This document shows, in pieces, positions 1 to 7,363 of a stretch of 32,745 bases of DNA. The DNA is taken from contig CACZFH010000018.1 in the NCBI GenBank assembly GCA_902780395.1, positions 1 through 32,745 of the forward strand, read 5' to 3'. The stretch's first letter is position 1. Each line of letters starts with the position of its first letter. The notes below the pieces were generated by a model. It was given only the letters and a program-made list of their open reading frames with translations, made no database searches and had not been told where the DNA came from. The stretch comes from an uncultured Erysipelotrichaceae bacterium (GTDB taxonomy: Bacteria > Bacillota_I > Bacilli_A > RF39 > UBA660). The position numbers and the translations under genes are program-made.

Positions 1-82
1 ATCTATAACAACCAAATGTTTTATGAATTAAAACAATTTGATTATCATTAGGATACATACGAAATCTAAATGTTTTATACAT
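1..82 (-). CDS. tnpB: TnpB (IS200/IS605 OrfB-type) nuclease, 5' end only
   Basis: Only the first 27 codons are inside the window; the gene continues past its left edge. The translated start, MYKTFRFRMYPNDNQ and then KTFGCYR, has the typical look of the TnpB N-terminus, in which a basic strand (K-x-F-R-x-R-x-Y-P) is followed by a helix ending in F-G-C-x-R. TnpB is the RNA-guided RuvC-type nuclease carried by IS200/IS605 and IS607 elements. A strong AGGAGG lies 9 bases before the ATG, and a consensus promoter lies upstream at 103-131. No tnpA-like gene is found between it and the spore protein gene, so any partner transposase would have to lie beyond the window. Whether the gene is intact, or a domesticated derivative, cannot be judged here. 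Confidence 0.8.
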   Translation of the reverse strand, partial: MYKTFRFRMYPNDNQIVLIHKTFGCYR

Positions 83-84
83 AT

Positions 85-125
85 ACCAAACCTCCTAAAC
101 TTAAAATATAATACATTTGTTTGGT
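85..125. repeat. Short inverted repeat around the tnpB start region
   Basis: ACCAAAC (85-91) is an exact inverted copy of GTTTGGT (119-125). The pair spans the predicted -10 element and the ribosome binding site of tnpB. It could be an operator or part of the element's end; its function is not known. Confidence 0.4.
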
Positions 126-131
126 TGTCAA
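103..131 (-). promoter_or_regulatory. Promoter of tnpB
   Basis: On the minus strand TTGACA (131-126), a 17-base spacer and TATTTT (108-103) form a sigma-A type promoter. It would start transcription about 15 bases before the AGGAGG of tnpB. Confidence 0.6.
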
Positions 132-161
132 GTAGTTATTTTAAACGCACTTTCCTTATAA

Positions 162-187
162 ATAAAAAAGATAGGAAAAACCTATCT
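162..187 (-). terminator. Intrinsic terminator after the spore protein gene
   Basis: Read on the minus strand, AGATAGG pairs with CCTATCT (181-187 with 169-175) over a five-base loop and is followed by a T-run. It lies just after the stop codon of the spore protein gene. Confidence 0.8.
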
Positions 188-188
188 C

Positions 189-437
189 TTATGCTTTCTT
201 AGCTTTTTTACCTCTTTTTTTAGATCGTTTAAAAGAAGCTTGTGACCCTTTACTTTTTGCTATTAATCGCTTGGTAATTTCTCCACCAACGATACCATTT
301 TCTCGACTAGAAGCATTTGGTCCCAAATTAACTCCAAACTCATTGGCTATTTCATATTTCATACGATCAATCGATTGCTTAGCACCAGGAGCTTTTACTT
401 TTAGTGCTGCTGTTTGCCTTTTTCGAGCATTAGCCAT
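189..437 (-). CDS. Alpha/beta-type small acid-soluble spore protein
   Basis: This 82-residue protein belongs to the alpha/beta SASP family. These proteins coat DNA in the dormant spore, protect it from UV and heat, and are degraded at germination. The family core is clear: [10 protein letters not shown] at residues 27-36 contains the germination protease site, where cleavage is expected between Glu29 and Ile30. [11 protein letters not shown] follows at residues 48-58 and is the second conserved helix. A perfect GGAGGTGAT precedes the ATG. It lies 53 bases downstream of thiI, the same neighbour as sspA in Bacillus subtilis. The C-terminal 20 residues are unusually rich in Lys and Arg, which classic family members lack. 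The gene implies that the organism makes, or descends from makers of, endospores. Confidence 0.93.
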   Translation of the reverse strand: MANARKRQTAALKVKAPGAKQSIDRMKYEIANEFGVNLGPNASSRENGIVGGEITKRLIAKSKGSQASFKRSKKRGKKAKKA

Positions 438-490
438 TTTATCACCTCCTAGTAATAGGTTGTTAAAAAATAGCTAATTAATACCTCTTT

Positions 491-1678
491 TTATAGTAAA
501 TCAGAAAACTTATGCTCTTCCTCACTATTTACAACTATATCCATAACTGATTCAACTGCTTGATCAATATAAGAAGAATAATCAAATTTTTCTTCCTCAC
601 CAATAACAACATCAAGACGTGGATTAATAACAGGATGTCTAGGTACAAAAACCGTACAACAATCTTCAAATGGAATAATACTAATATCATATGTATCTAT
701 TTTTCTAGCAATATCCATAATTTCCAATTTATCAAAACAAGCTAAAGGACGAATAACTGGAATAGACGTTACTTGATTAATTACATTCATACTAGTTAAA
801 GTTTGACTAGCTACTTGACCAATACTCTCTCCATTTACAATAACTAATCCTTGATACTTATAAACCAATCTTTCCATAATCCGATACATCATACGCCTCA
901 TAATCGTAATAACATAATCTTCTCGACAGTTTTTATAAATCTCTTCTTGAATAGGAGTAAAATTAACAACGTGTAAAATAATAAAAGGACAATATTGAGC
1001 TAATTTCTTAGACAACTGAATAACCTTATTACGAGCCTCAACACTAGTATGAGGCATAGCTTCAAAATAAACCGCTTCTAAAGTCATTCCTCTCTTTAAA
1101 GCTAAATATCCCGCAACAGGAGAATCAATACCTCCTGAAAGCATTAATAAACCTTTTGGTTGAGTACCAACTGGATAACCACCACTACCATTATATGAAT
1201 GATAATAAATAAAACTTTCTTTTTCCCTAATTTCAACCTTAATCCACAAATCAGGATGATGAACATCTACTTTAATATTAGAAATATTTTTCAATAATAA
1301 TCCACCTAATACTTTATTATAATCTTGACTATGAATAGGAAAATTTTTATCACTACGCTTTGTCTCAATTTTAAAGGTACTAAATTTTTCTTTTTCAACA
1401 CATTCTAGTAAAGTACTCTGAATCATAGAATCATCAGTATCTACAATATAAGCTATATGGTAAGAATGAATACCAAAAATTTTATCAATAATATTCTTAA
1501 TAAAATCTAAGTCTTTATCCATAAATTCAATATACATTCGAGCTCGATCTTTATGAATCTTAACATCAAAATTCTTTAATTTTTCACGAATATTTTGATA
1601 CAAAGTATTAATAAAAAAATTACGATTAGCCTTTTTGGTAGACAATTCCCCATACTTTATTAAAATAACACGTCTCAT
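491..1678 (-). CDS. thiI: tRNA 4-thiouridine synthase ThiI
   Basis: This 395-residue enzyme makes 4-thiouridine at position 8 of tRNA and may supply sulfur for thiamin thiazole. It has an N-terminal ferredoxin-like/THUMP region (about residues 1-165) and a PP-loop ATP-binding domain with the signature MLSGGIDSPVAGY near residue 180. It ends soon after the PP-loop domain, so it lacks the C-terminal rhodanese domain of the E. coli protein, as in Bacillus. I place the start at 1678 because GGAGG lies 7 bases before that ATG; an upstream in-frame ATG at 1699 has no good site. An extended -10 (TGATAAAAT, minus strand, 1708-1700) could serve it. The cysteine desulfurase gene nifZ, usually adjacent in Bacillus, is absent here. 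Confidence 0.93.
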   Translation of the reverse strand: MRRVILIKYGELSTKKANRNFFINTLYQNIREKLKNFDVKIHKDRARMYIEFMDKDLDFIKNIIDKIFGIHSYHIAYIVDTDDSMIQSTLLECVEKEKFSTFKIETKRSDKNFPIHSQDYNKVLGGLLLKNISNIKVDVHHPDLWIKVEIREKESFIYYHSYNGSGGYPVGTQPKGLLMLSGGIDSPVAGYLALKRGMTLEAVYFEAMPHTSVEARNKVIQLSKKLAQYCPFIILHVVNFTPIQEEIYKNCREDYVITIMRRMMYRIMERLVYKYQGLVIVNGESIGQVASQTLTSMNVINQVTSIPVIRPLACFDKLEIMDIARKIDTYDISIIPFEDCCTVFVPRHPVINPRLDVVIGEEEKFDYSSYIDQAVESVMDIVVNSEEEHKFSDLL

Positions 1679-1711
1679 AAGTATCCCTCCAACATGCATA
1701 TTTTATCATAG

Positions 1712-1743
1712 AAAAGAAAAAAAAATAAGCCCAAAGACCTATT
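1712..1743 (-). terminator. Intrinsic terminator after the pilin-like gene
   Basis: On the minus strand AATAGGTC (1743-1736) pairs with GGGCTTATT (1732-1724), allowing two G-U pairs, and is followed by a long T-run. It overlaps the stop codon of the pilin-like gene and separates it from thiI. Confidence 0.65.
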
Positions 1744-2371
1744 TTTCTTTATATTCTTCACGAGTACGATAAAAAGTATTAGATACAACCGTACAACTAG
1801 TTGTTTTTATATCAGCAATATTACGATAGTTCTGACTATATATTTTATTATAACCATACAAGAAAGAATACTCTTCACGATATTTAGGGAAAACTAAAGA
1901 TCCATCTGCTCTTTGACAATTATATAAAACTCCTTCATCAACATTTTCACCCTCAGGTCTTTCCAAAGTCCAATCAGAAACTTCATAAATAGTAACATGA
2001 CTTAAATCACTTGTTTTTTCACGATAAATTAAAAATTGATCACATTTTAAAGTAACAAATCTTGATGATAATCCTTCCGTCTCAACTTTTGATTCAGAAT
2101 AATCACAAGTTTCAGTAGAAAAAGGACTTTTTGTTTTTTCAATAAATCCTTGATCAACAACTTCCTCTAAATATACAGCACTAGGATTTTTATAAGAATC
2201 TATATTCATATAAACAGCTTTAGAAAAAGTAACAGAAAAATCTTTAAACTTATTCAATTGTTTTTTAGAAACTCCTCCCAAGGTGGAGTGTAAAAAAAAT
2301 GCCATAACTCCAATAAGAATAACAAAAACTGTTAAACTTTCAAATTTTCCAAATCCACGATTATTTCTCAT
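1739..2371 (-). CDS. Type IV pilin-like protein (class III signal peptide), function unknown
   Basis: The 210-residue product starts MRNNRGFGKFESLTVFVILI. A short basic leader ends in Gly, followed by Phe and then Glu five residues on, leading into a hydrophobic helix. This is the prepilin peptidase pattern seen in type IV pilins and ComG-like pseudopilins (compare the classic GFTLIE). The rest is a soluble extracytoplasmic domain with four Cys residues that I cannot assign to a family. The ATG at 2371 overlaps the end of ezrA by 11 bases, and a GTG at 2377 is also possible. No prepilin peptidase or assembly ATPase lies in this window, so it would need machinery from elsewhere, such as the competence locus. 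It could instead be a single-pass membrane protein that only resembles a pilin. Confidence 0.55.
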   Translation of the reverse strand: MRNNRGFGKFESLTVFVILIGVMAFFLHSTLGGVSKKQLNKFKDFSVTFSKAVYMNIDSYKNPSAVYLEEVVDQGFIEKTKSPFSTETCDYSESKVETEGLSSRFVTLKCDQFLIYREKTSDLSHVTIYEVSDWTLERPEGENVDEGVLYNCQRADGSLVFPKYREEYSFLYGYNKIYSQNYRNIADIKTTSCTVVSNTFYRTREEYKEK

Positions 2372-4073
2372 ACACACTCATCAACTTTCTATAAATATTT
2401 TCATCTACTGCAGAAGTAGATTTAATGGATATATCCAAAGCTTCTTTATATTTTCCTTTATAAAATGCTTTTTCAGCATCTATTAAAGCCCTATCAATTT
2501 CTTCAAACTTAGAACGATAACGATTAGCATAAACCATTACTTTTTCAGCTAATTCAGCCGTCTTTATCATATCCGTAGTAGTATTATAAAGCTTCAAAAC
2601 TAAATCACGAGCAGTATCCACTCTAGTATTTAATGTCTTAATAACAATTGGTTTCTTATTAAGTTCTTTTTCAACTTCTCCAATTGCTTCCTTAGCCTCA
2701 GCTAATTGAACAAAATAATGATCAGTAATAACAGGTAATTTATAATGTCTCATTTTATCCTTACAAGACTTTAAGAAGCCCTGAATCTCTTCTAACTGTT
2801 CCCTAGCTCTAACTTCATCATCATACATGTTTCCTAATGATTTTAAAGCAAAATCAAAATCTTCTTCCATTGTTATCAAACGATTTGATAAATTATCAAC
2901 TTCTTCATGCAAAGTTGAATAAGGAGTTGACTTAGTCTCTTCCTTAGCCTTTGTCTTCTTAAAATCATCATTAATAACAATTAATGTTCGATTAACTTCA
3001 TGAATAGTTTGAATATCCTCATCATTTAAATCATACATATTCTTAATATCATCTAGTTGATCATATACTTCTTTAACCAAAGTATTAGTCTTCTCCAATC
3101 GCTTTTGAAAGTCACCAACAGATTCTTCATATACTTTTCTAGATAAGCGTTCTTTTTCAAAATCAACAAACAATGAATCATAATACTCCAACATTGTCTT
3201 CAAATCAAACATAGAGTTTTCCAAATTTAAAACTTTGACTTTATCAAGTATTTTATCAATATTCTTTTTAGATTCCTCAATATTATAATCAATATTTAAA
3301 TAATCTAAAACATATCCTTCATCAACCATTTCTTTATGAAGTTTTTGAATCTCATTCATCCGATTAGGAATAACTTTATTAGCCATTAATAAAACATCTG
3401 GCAACTCACTAATAATAATCTCCATATGATCAATCATAGCATCCAATGCCTTACAAATCTGTACCACTTCATTGTATTCATTAGATTCCATGACTTTTTC
3501 AAAATCCAAAAATCTTTTTTCTATATTTTCTAATTGTAATTCAACAGCATCTTGCATAAAATCATATAAATCACGATGTTCTTGAAATTCTTTATTAAGA
3601 GAACGATACTTTGTTTTCAATTTAGTAACAATAGCTCGATACTTCTCTTCACTCAAAGTAATATCTTTTATCTCTTCTAACAAATGTTCTGCAGCTTCTC
3701 TAACCTTATAAATTTCAATTTCTGCAGTAGCAATACGATAACCACAAGATTTATAGTCTCTTTTTTCTACATAAATATCTAAGTCTATTAACATATCATC
3801 AATAATAGTTAATCTTCTCTCTTTAATATCCGTAAATCGATCTTGCCATCTATTATATTTTTCTTCCATCTTATCATTCTTTATAATAGGCTCAATCTTA
3901 GATAATTCCACTAATACAGGAGTTGAAGCTACCATATTTCTTTGTATTTCTAAGTTTTTTACTTTATTACGATAATATTTCATTTCAGCTTTTTTTACGA
4001 AATGAAGTATAACAATTACAATAATAATCGCAATAACAAAACTAGAACCTATGATTAAAAATTGTCCTTGCAT
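2361..4073 (-). CDS. ezrA: Septation ring formation regulator EzrA
   Basis: EzrA is a membrane-anchored spectrin-like protein that restrains FtsZ ring assembly and links division to peptidoglycan synthesis. The 570-residue length is close to the roughly 560 of Bacillus EzrA. A single N-terminal transmembrane helix (about residues 5-27) is followed by a long coiled-coil cytoplasmic part rich in Glu, Lys and Leu. The segment KYYRNKVKNLE followed by the PV-x-EL-x-KIE region is typical of the family. GAGGTGAAGTT precedes the ATG. It diverges from rpsD, as part of a gene order also known from Bacillus. Its last codons overlap the start of the pilin-like gene, which suggests translational coupling. 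Confidence 0.92.
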   Translation of the reverse strand: MQGQFLIIGSSFVIAIIIVIVILHFVKKAEMKYYRNKVKNLEIQRNMVASTPVLVELSKIEPIIKNDKMEEKYNRWQDRFTDIKERRLTIIDDMLIDLDIYVEKRDYKSCGYRIATAEIEIYKVREAAEHLLEEIKDITLSEEKYRAIVTKLKTKYRSLNKEFQEHRDLYDFMQDAVELQLENIEKRFLDFEKVMESNEYNEVVQICKALDAMIDHMEIIISELPDVLLMANKVIPNRMNEIQKLHKEMVDEGYVLDYLNIDYNIEESKKNIDKILDKVKVLNLENSMFDLKTMLEYYDSLFVDFEKERLSRKVYEESVGDFQKRLEKTNTLVKEVYDQLDDIKNMYDLNDEDIQTIHEVNRTLIVINDDFKKTKAKEETKSTPYSTLHEEVDNLSNRLITMEEDFDFALKSLGNMYDDEVRAREQLEEIQGFLKSCKDKMRHYKLPVITDHYFVQLAEAKEAIGEVEKELNKKPIVIKTLNTRVDTARDLVLKLYNTTTDMIKTAELAEKVMVYANRYRSKFEEIDRALIDAEKAFYKGKYKEALDISIKSTSAVDENIYRKLMSVYEK

Positions 4074-4097
4074 AACTTCACCTCTATTCTCACTTTC

Positions 4098-4106
4098 ATT
4101 TTATCA
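4098..4106 (-). promoter_or_regulatory. Probable extended -10 promoter of ezrA
   Basis: On the minus strand TGATAAAAT lies 25 to 33 bases before the ezrA start. The surrounding 17 bases (4095-4111) recur exactly at the -10 region of the tyrS operon (9352-9368). No good -35 hexamer is visible. Confidence 0.45.
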
Positions 4107-4175
4107 CAAATATAATCTATAATTCTACATTTTAAGATAATAATCTATTTTTTTTTACGATAAAACAACAATTCC

Positions 4176-4204
4176 TTGACATAAAAGCATTTTTAACATA
4201 TAAT
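4176..4204 (+). promoter_or_regulatory. Consensus sigma-A promoter of rpsD
   Basis: TTGACA (4176-4181), a 17-base spacer and TATAAT (4199-4204) match the vegetative consensus perfectly. Transcription should start near 4211, leaving a leader of about 145 bases before rpsD. Confidence 0.9.
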
Positions 4205-4210
4205 TAATAG

Positions 4211-4354
4211 TGCAAATTTCTTGAAACAGCAGATTTAGAATTAATTAATGTGTTTTCAAAATAAAGTAGCGATTAGGCTGTTTAGTGAAAGAATAACTCC
4301 CTAATTAATGGCTAAATCATTCAAGACTTTGTAATATAGGAAAGGAGAATAAGT
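4211..4354 (+). promoter_or_regulatory. rpsD leader, candidate S4 autoregulatory pseudoknot
   Basis: The leader can form two crossing helices. AAACAGC (4224-4230) is complementary to GCTGTTT (4277-4283). GATTTAG followed by AATTAATTA (4232-4247) is complementary to TAATTAAT and CTAAATC (4302-4309 and 4312-4318), with two unpaired G between them. The order of the arms makes this a pseudoknot if both form together. Known Firmicutes rpsD leaders bind S4 and repress translation when S4 is in excess, so this is very likely that element. The ribosome binding site AAAGGAG (4342-4348) lies just outside the second helix. I have not run a covariance search. Confidence 0.75.
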
Positions 4355-4957
4355 ATGGCAAGATATACAGGACCAAGTTACAAACAAGCTCGTCGTGTAG
4401 GATTTTCAATTGGTGAAACTGGTAAAGAAATAGCTCGTCGTCCATATGGACCAGGACAACATGGTCAAGATCGTAAAGGAAAATTATCAGATTACGGATC
4501 TCAATTAAAAGAAAAACAAAAAGTACGTTTCATGTATGGGGTAAACGAAAGACAATTTAGAAAAACTTTCGAAGAAGCTGCTAAAATGAAAGGTATCCAA
4601 GGTACAAATTTCTTAAGATTATTAGAGTCTAGATTAGATAACTTAGCATTCCGTATTGGTTTTGCATCAACTCGTCGTGGAGCTAGACAATTAGTAAACC
4701 ATGGACATGTTACTGTAAATGGAAAGAAAGTTGATATTCCTTCATACAGATGTAAACCAGGAGATGTTATTTCTCTTAAAGAAGATGACAAGAACTTAAA
4801 AGTAGTAGAAGAAGCTTTATCAAAAGTAACAAAGAGAGTAGAATTTATTACTTATGATGAAGGCAAGAAAGAAGCTACTTATGTACGTTTACCAGAAAGA
4901 AATGAATTAAATGCTGATATCGATGAAGCATTAATAGTTGAATTCTATAACAAATAA
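4355..4957 (+). CDS. rpsD: 30S ribosomal protein S4
   Basis: S4 is a primary 16S rRNA-binding protein that nucleates assembly of the small subunit, and it is usually its own translational repressor. The 200-residue product begins [19 protein letters not shown], a typical S4 start, and the S4 RNA-binding domain (about residues 91-155) contains [20 protein letters not shown] and the [13 protein letters not shown] loop. The N-terminus has no Cys cluster, so this is the zinc-free form. AAAGGAG precedes the ATG. It is transcribed alone from a strong promoter and ends at an intrinsic terminator. The codon usage is noticeably richer in CGT arginine codons than its neighbours, as expected of a highly expressed gene. 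Confidence 0.98.
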   Translation: MARYTGPSYKQARRVGFSIGETGKEIARRPYGPGQHGQDRKGKLSDYGSQLKEKQKVRFMYGVNERQFRKTFEEAAKMKGIQGTNFLRLLESRLDNLAFRIGFASTRRGARQLVNHGHVTVNGKKVDIPSYRCKPGDVISLKEDDKNLKVVEEALSKVTKRVEFITYDEGKKEATYVRLPERNELNADIDEALIVEFYNK

Positions 4958-4982
4958 AAAACTCTTAAAAAGAGTTTTTTTT
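4957..4982. terminator. Bidirectional terminator between rpsD and the 4987 operon
   Basis: AAAAACTCTT (4957-4966) and AAGAGTTTTT (4970-4979) form a perfect ten-pair stem with a three-base loop. It is flanked by A-runs and T-runs, so it can stop transcription from both sides of this convergent junction. Confidence 0.85.
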
Positions 4983-4986
4983 ATTG

Positions 4987-5514
4987 TCAAATAAGTGACA
5001 AAAAATGTTCCCATTCAAAAGAATAACCATCCTCATCTAAATCACTGAAAAACAATAATTCATAAGGTATATTTACTTTTACTTTCTTTTTAGATTCTTT
5101 ATAAGCAATTTTAACAGTAACATAACCACTAGCCTTTAAAGAAGAATAAGAAACAACATCTTCCTTCGTTATAGATGTAATAGACTCAACTTTTTTATTT
5201 TTCAATTCGGAAGCAATATGTTTATCAATCATTTCAATAGTATCTATATCATCAATACACTCAACAACATATTGCCTCCATTCATCTTGATGCCCCACCA
5301 AAAAGTTCCCATAAGTCAAGTCGTTTTTCCTAAGAAAAACACTTAACACAAAAATAAGCATCTCAAAAATAACAATAACACATAAAAAAGCTCCCATATA
5401 TTGTAAAAGCCTACCAACCTTTTTATTAAGTTTTATTTCAACTAATAATCCTATAAAAGCTAATGGTAAACACATAATAAAAGGAACAGCAATTAGAATA
5501 TTAATAAAATTCAT
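4987..5514 (-). CDS. Two-helix membrane protein with an extracytoplasmic or cytoplasmic tail, unknown
   Basis: The 175-residue product has two predicted transmembrane helices, at about residues 5-26 and 39-62, joined by a short basic loop (KLNKKVGR). The remaining 110 residues are a soluble, mixed-charge domain. The pattern VTVKIAYKESKKKVKVNIPY looks like paired beta strands. I recognise no family. It is the last gene of a three-gene operon: AGGAGG precedes the ATG and only 17 bases separate it from the histidine phosphatase gene. The short basic loop between the helices suggests that both termini face outside, but this is only the positive-inside rule applied by eye. Confidence 0.6.
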   Translation of the reverse strand: MNFINILIAVPFIMCLPLAFIGLLVEIKLNKKVGRLLQYMGAFLCVIVIFEMLIFVLSVFLRKNDLTYGNFLVGHQDEWRQYVVECIDDIDTIEMIDKHIASELKNKKVESITSITKEDVVSYSSLKASGYVTVKIAYKESKKKVKVNIPYELLFFSDLDEDGYSFEWEHFLSLI

Positions 5515-5531
5515 ACTTATTCCTCCTAATA

Positions 5532-6068
5532 TTAATTAATCTCAAATTCCTCATACTGGCAATTCTCAATACGACCATCTAACAAAGGGCCCTTTAAAGT
5601 CTCTTTATTAAGTAAATACCGCAAAGCTCGATATGGTCCAGAATGAGTAACAATCAAAATAGTTTTATCAGCATGTTTATCAGCAATATATTTCAAAAAG
5701 TCTTCACATCTCTTAAAAACATCTTGAACCGGTTCAATTCCAAAGTCACTTCGATTTAGAGTATAGTTCCAAAACTGGTAAGCATTATATTCTGTAAAAG
5801 GCTTTCCTTCTAGTTCTCCCATATTTCTTTCAATTAATCTCTTATCAGGTATTATTTCACAATAATCTCCAACAAGAATAAAAGCTGACTCAACAGCTCT
5901 AACTAAAGGAGACATATAGCAATAATCAAAATGTATTTTATCTATTCTTCTTCGCAAATTCTGACATTGTCTTCGTCCAGTATCATTTAATAAAGAATTA
6001 CTTAATCCTTGTATTTTTCCCAAAAAATTATTCTCTGTTTGACCATGTCTAACTAATACTATTTTCAT
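5532..6068 (-). CDS. Histidine phosphatase family protein (phosphoglycerate mutase-like)
   Basis: The 178-residue protein carries the family signature LVRHGQTENN at residues 5-14, in which His8 is the residue that becomes phosphorylated. RNMGELEGKPF in the middle supplies the usual acidic residue, and VTHSGPYRALRYLL near the C-terminus supplies the second catalytic His. The length fits small cytoplasmic members such as CobC- or PhoE-like phosphatases. The substrate cannot be read from sequence. Its ATG overlaps the stop codon of the upstream propeller gene by four bases (ATGA), so the two are probably coupled in translation. Confidence 0.88.
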   Translation of the reverse strand: MKIVLVRHGQTENNFLGKIQGLSNSLLNDTGRRQCQNLRRRIDKIHFDYCYMSPLVRAVESAFILVGDYCEIIPDKRLIERNMGELEGKPFTEYNAYQFWNYTLNRSDFGIEPVQDVFKRCEDFLKYIADKHADKTILIVTHSGPYRALRYLLNKETLKGPLLDGRIENCQYEEFEIN

Positions 6069-7291
6069 GATTCCACCCCTAATACTTTCAAGGCATCACT
6101 ATAATGAATGAATTTACTTAAATAACTACCATCTTCATAAGAAGAATATCCAACTACCAAATAATCACTTTTATCATAAATAATATCCGTAAAATAATCA
6201 TCTCTTTCATCACCATACATCGCATCAGTAACCATTTCTAAATCCAAATTGTATTTTACAACTAGTCCATCATAATTTACCATATCTATAGTAGGCTCAG
6301 AAGATTTCTTTTCAGTAAAACTAGAACCGATTACAACAATAGAGCTATCTCCATCATAAACTAAATTATGAAAATAGACATTTGGAACTTTATTATATAA
6401 TTGAGAATTTAATATATCGCCATCTTCATTAACCTTATACATAATTGCCCCATCTTCATTCTCTGTTTTAATAGAGCCACTTATATAAAAGGAAGAATCA
6501 GCTTGAAGTATTCCACGTAAACCAGCACCAGAGATTCCCTCTATTTCTTTTTGAAAAACAATATCCCCATTAAACTGATATTTTGCAATTAAACCAATAG
6601 AATCATCTAATAAACCAACTGCATATATTCCAGATTCAGTAATATATAAATCATTGAAAACCCCAGATTTAGCACTTCCAATACTTCTATTCCATTCCAT
6701 TTTACCTTCTTTATTATACTTAACTAAAATTGCTCCACCTGCATCATTTCCTACTTTTGTACTTTTATAAATACTTTGTCCAATAGCATAATACTCATTA
6801 TCATAATAAAAAACACCCATAAACTTAGAATTATCTAATAATTGAAAATCTTGTTCAAACAATAAATTACCATCATAATCATACTTAACAATCAAAGCTC
6901 TTCTAATAGAATTATTATGTTCCTCCTCTGTCTTCTCATAACTACCAACCGCAACAAAACCATTATCATCTAAACATACACTAAAAAAAGCACTATTAAA
7001 TCCAACATTATATAACTTTTCAAAAAGCTTTTCTCTTTTACTATTATAAATAGAAATTTTAGCCTTTTCATAATGCAAATCATTATCATTATTACTACCA
7101 ACCGCAACATAATAATCATCATTTTTCTTAATAGCATTAATCCCATCAAAATACAATGACTCAGTATGTTTAAATAAAAGAGAAGATACAAATACACCAA
7201 GTTCAATAATTAAAATAACAATACAAATAGCAATAACATATTTAATACTCTTATCATTTTTATTTTTTTTCTTTTTACTCTTTTTACTCAT
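6065..7291 (-). CDS. Membrane-anchored seven-repeat beta-propeller-like protein
   Basis: The 408-residue product starts with a very basic stretch (SKKSKKKKNK), then a single transmembrane helix at about residues 18-40, so the bulk should lie outside the cell. That part has seven repeats of about 45-60 residues, each starting with a strand such as VAVGSNN, VAVGSYE, YAIGQSI, YAVGLLD, YISGSIK, VVIGSSF or LVVGYSS. Most continue with a K-Y-x-x-x-G turn. Seven such units suggest a closed seven-bladed propeller, similar in style to SBBP or delta-60 repeat proteins. No enzyme motif is visible. It heads an operon with a histidine phosphatase and a small membrane protein; AGGAGG precedes the ATG. Confidence 0.65.
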   Translation of the reverse strand: MSKKSKKKKNKNDKSIKYVIAICIVILIIELGVFVSSLLFKHTESLYFDGINAIKKNDDYYVAVGSNNDNDLHYEKAKISIYNSKREKLFEKLYNVGFNSAFFSVCLDDNGFVAVGSYEKTEEEHNNSIRRALIVKYDYDGNLLFEQDFQLLDNSKFMGVFYYDNEYYAIGQSIYKSTKVGNDAGGAILVKYNKEGKMEWNRSIGSAKSGVFNDLYITESGIYAVGLLDDSIGLIAKYQFNGDIVFQKEIEGISGAGLRGILQADSSFYISGSIKTENEDGAIMYKVNEDGDILNSQLYNKVPNVYFHNLVYDGDSSIVVIGSSFTEKKSSEPTIDMVNYDGLVVKYNLDLEMVTDAMYGDERDDYFTDIIYDKSDYLVVGYSSYEDGSYLSKFIHYSDALKVLGVES

Positions 7292-7313
7292 GTATAAATC
7301 CTCCTATATTTAT

Positions 7314-7322
7314 ATTGTATCA
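7314..7322 (-). promoter_or_regulatory. Probable extended -10 promoter of the propeller operon
   Basis: On the minus strand TGATACAAT (7322-7314) is an extended -10 element placed 23 bases before the ATG at 7291. The -35 region is only a T-rich stretch. Confidence 0.45.
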
Positions 7323-7332
7323 AATTTAACTT

Positions 7333-7363
7333 CAAATAAAAAGGAAATACTAAATATTTCCTT
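7333..7363 (-). terminator. Intrinsic terminator of the tyrS operon
   Basis: On the minus strand AAGGAAATA (7363-7355) pairs with TATTTCCTT (7349-7341) over a five-base loop and runs into a T-rich tract. It overlaps the tyrS stop codon. Confidence 0.8.

Noticed and set aside
4095-4111. Exact 17-base match with 9352-9368 upstream of the tyrS operon
   Set aside because: As a repeat or regulon signal it is not convincing: it is A+T-rich and centres on an extended -10 element, so shared promoter constraint explains it.
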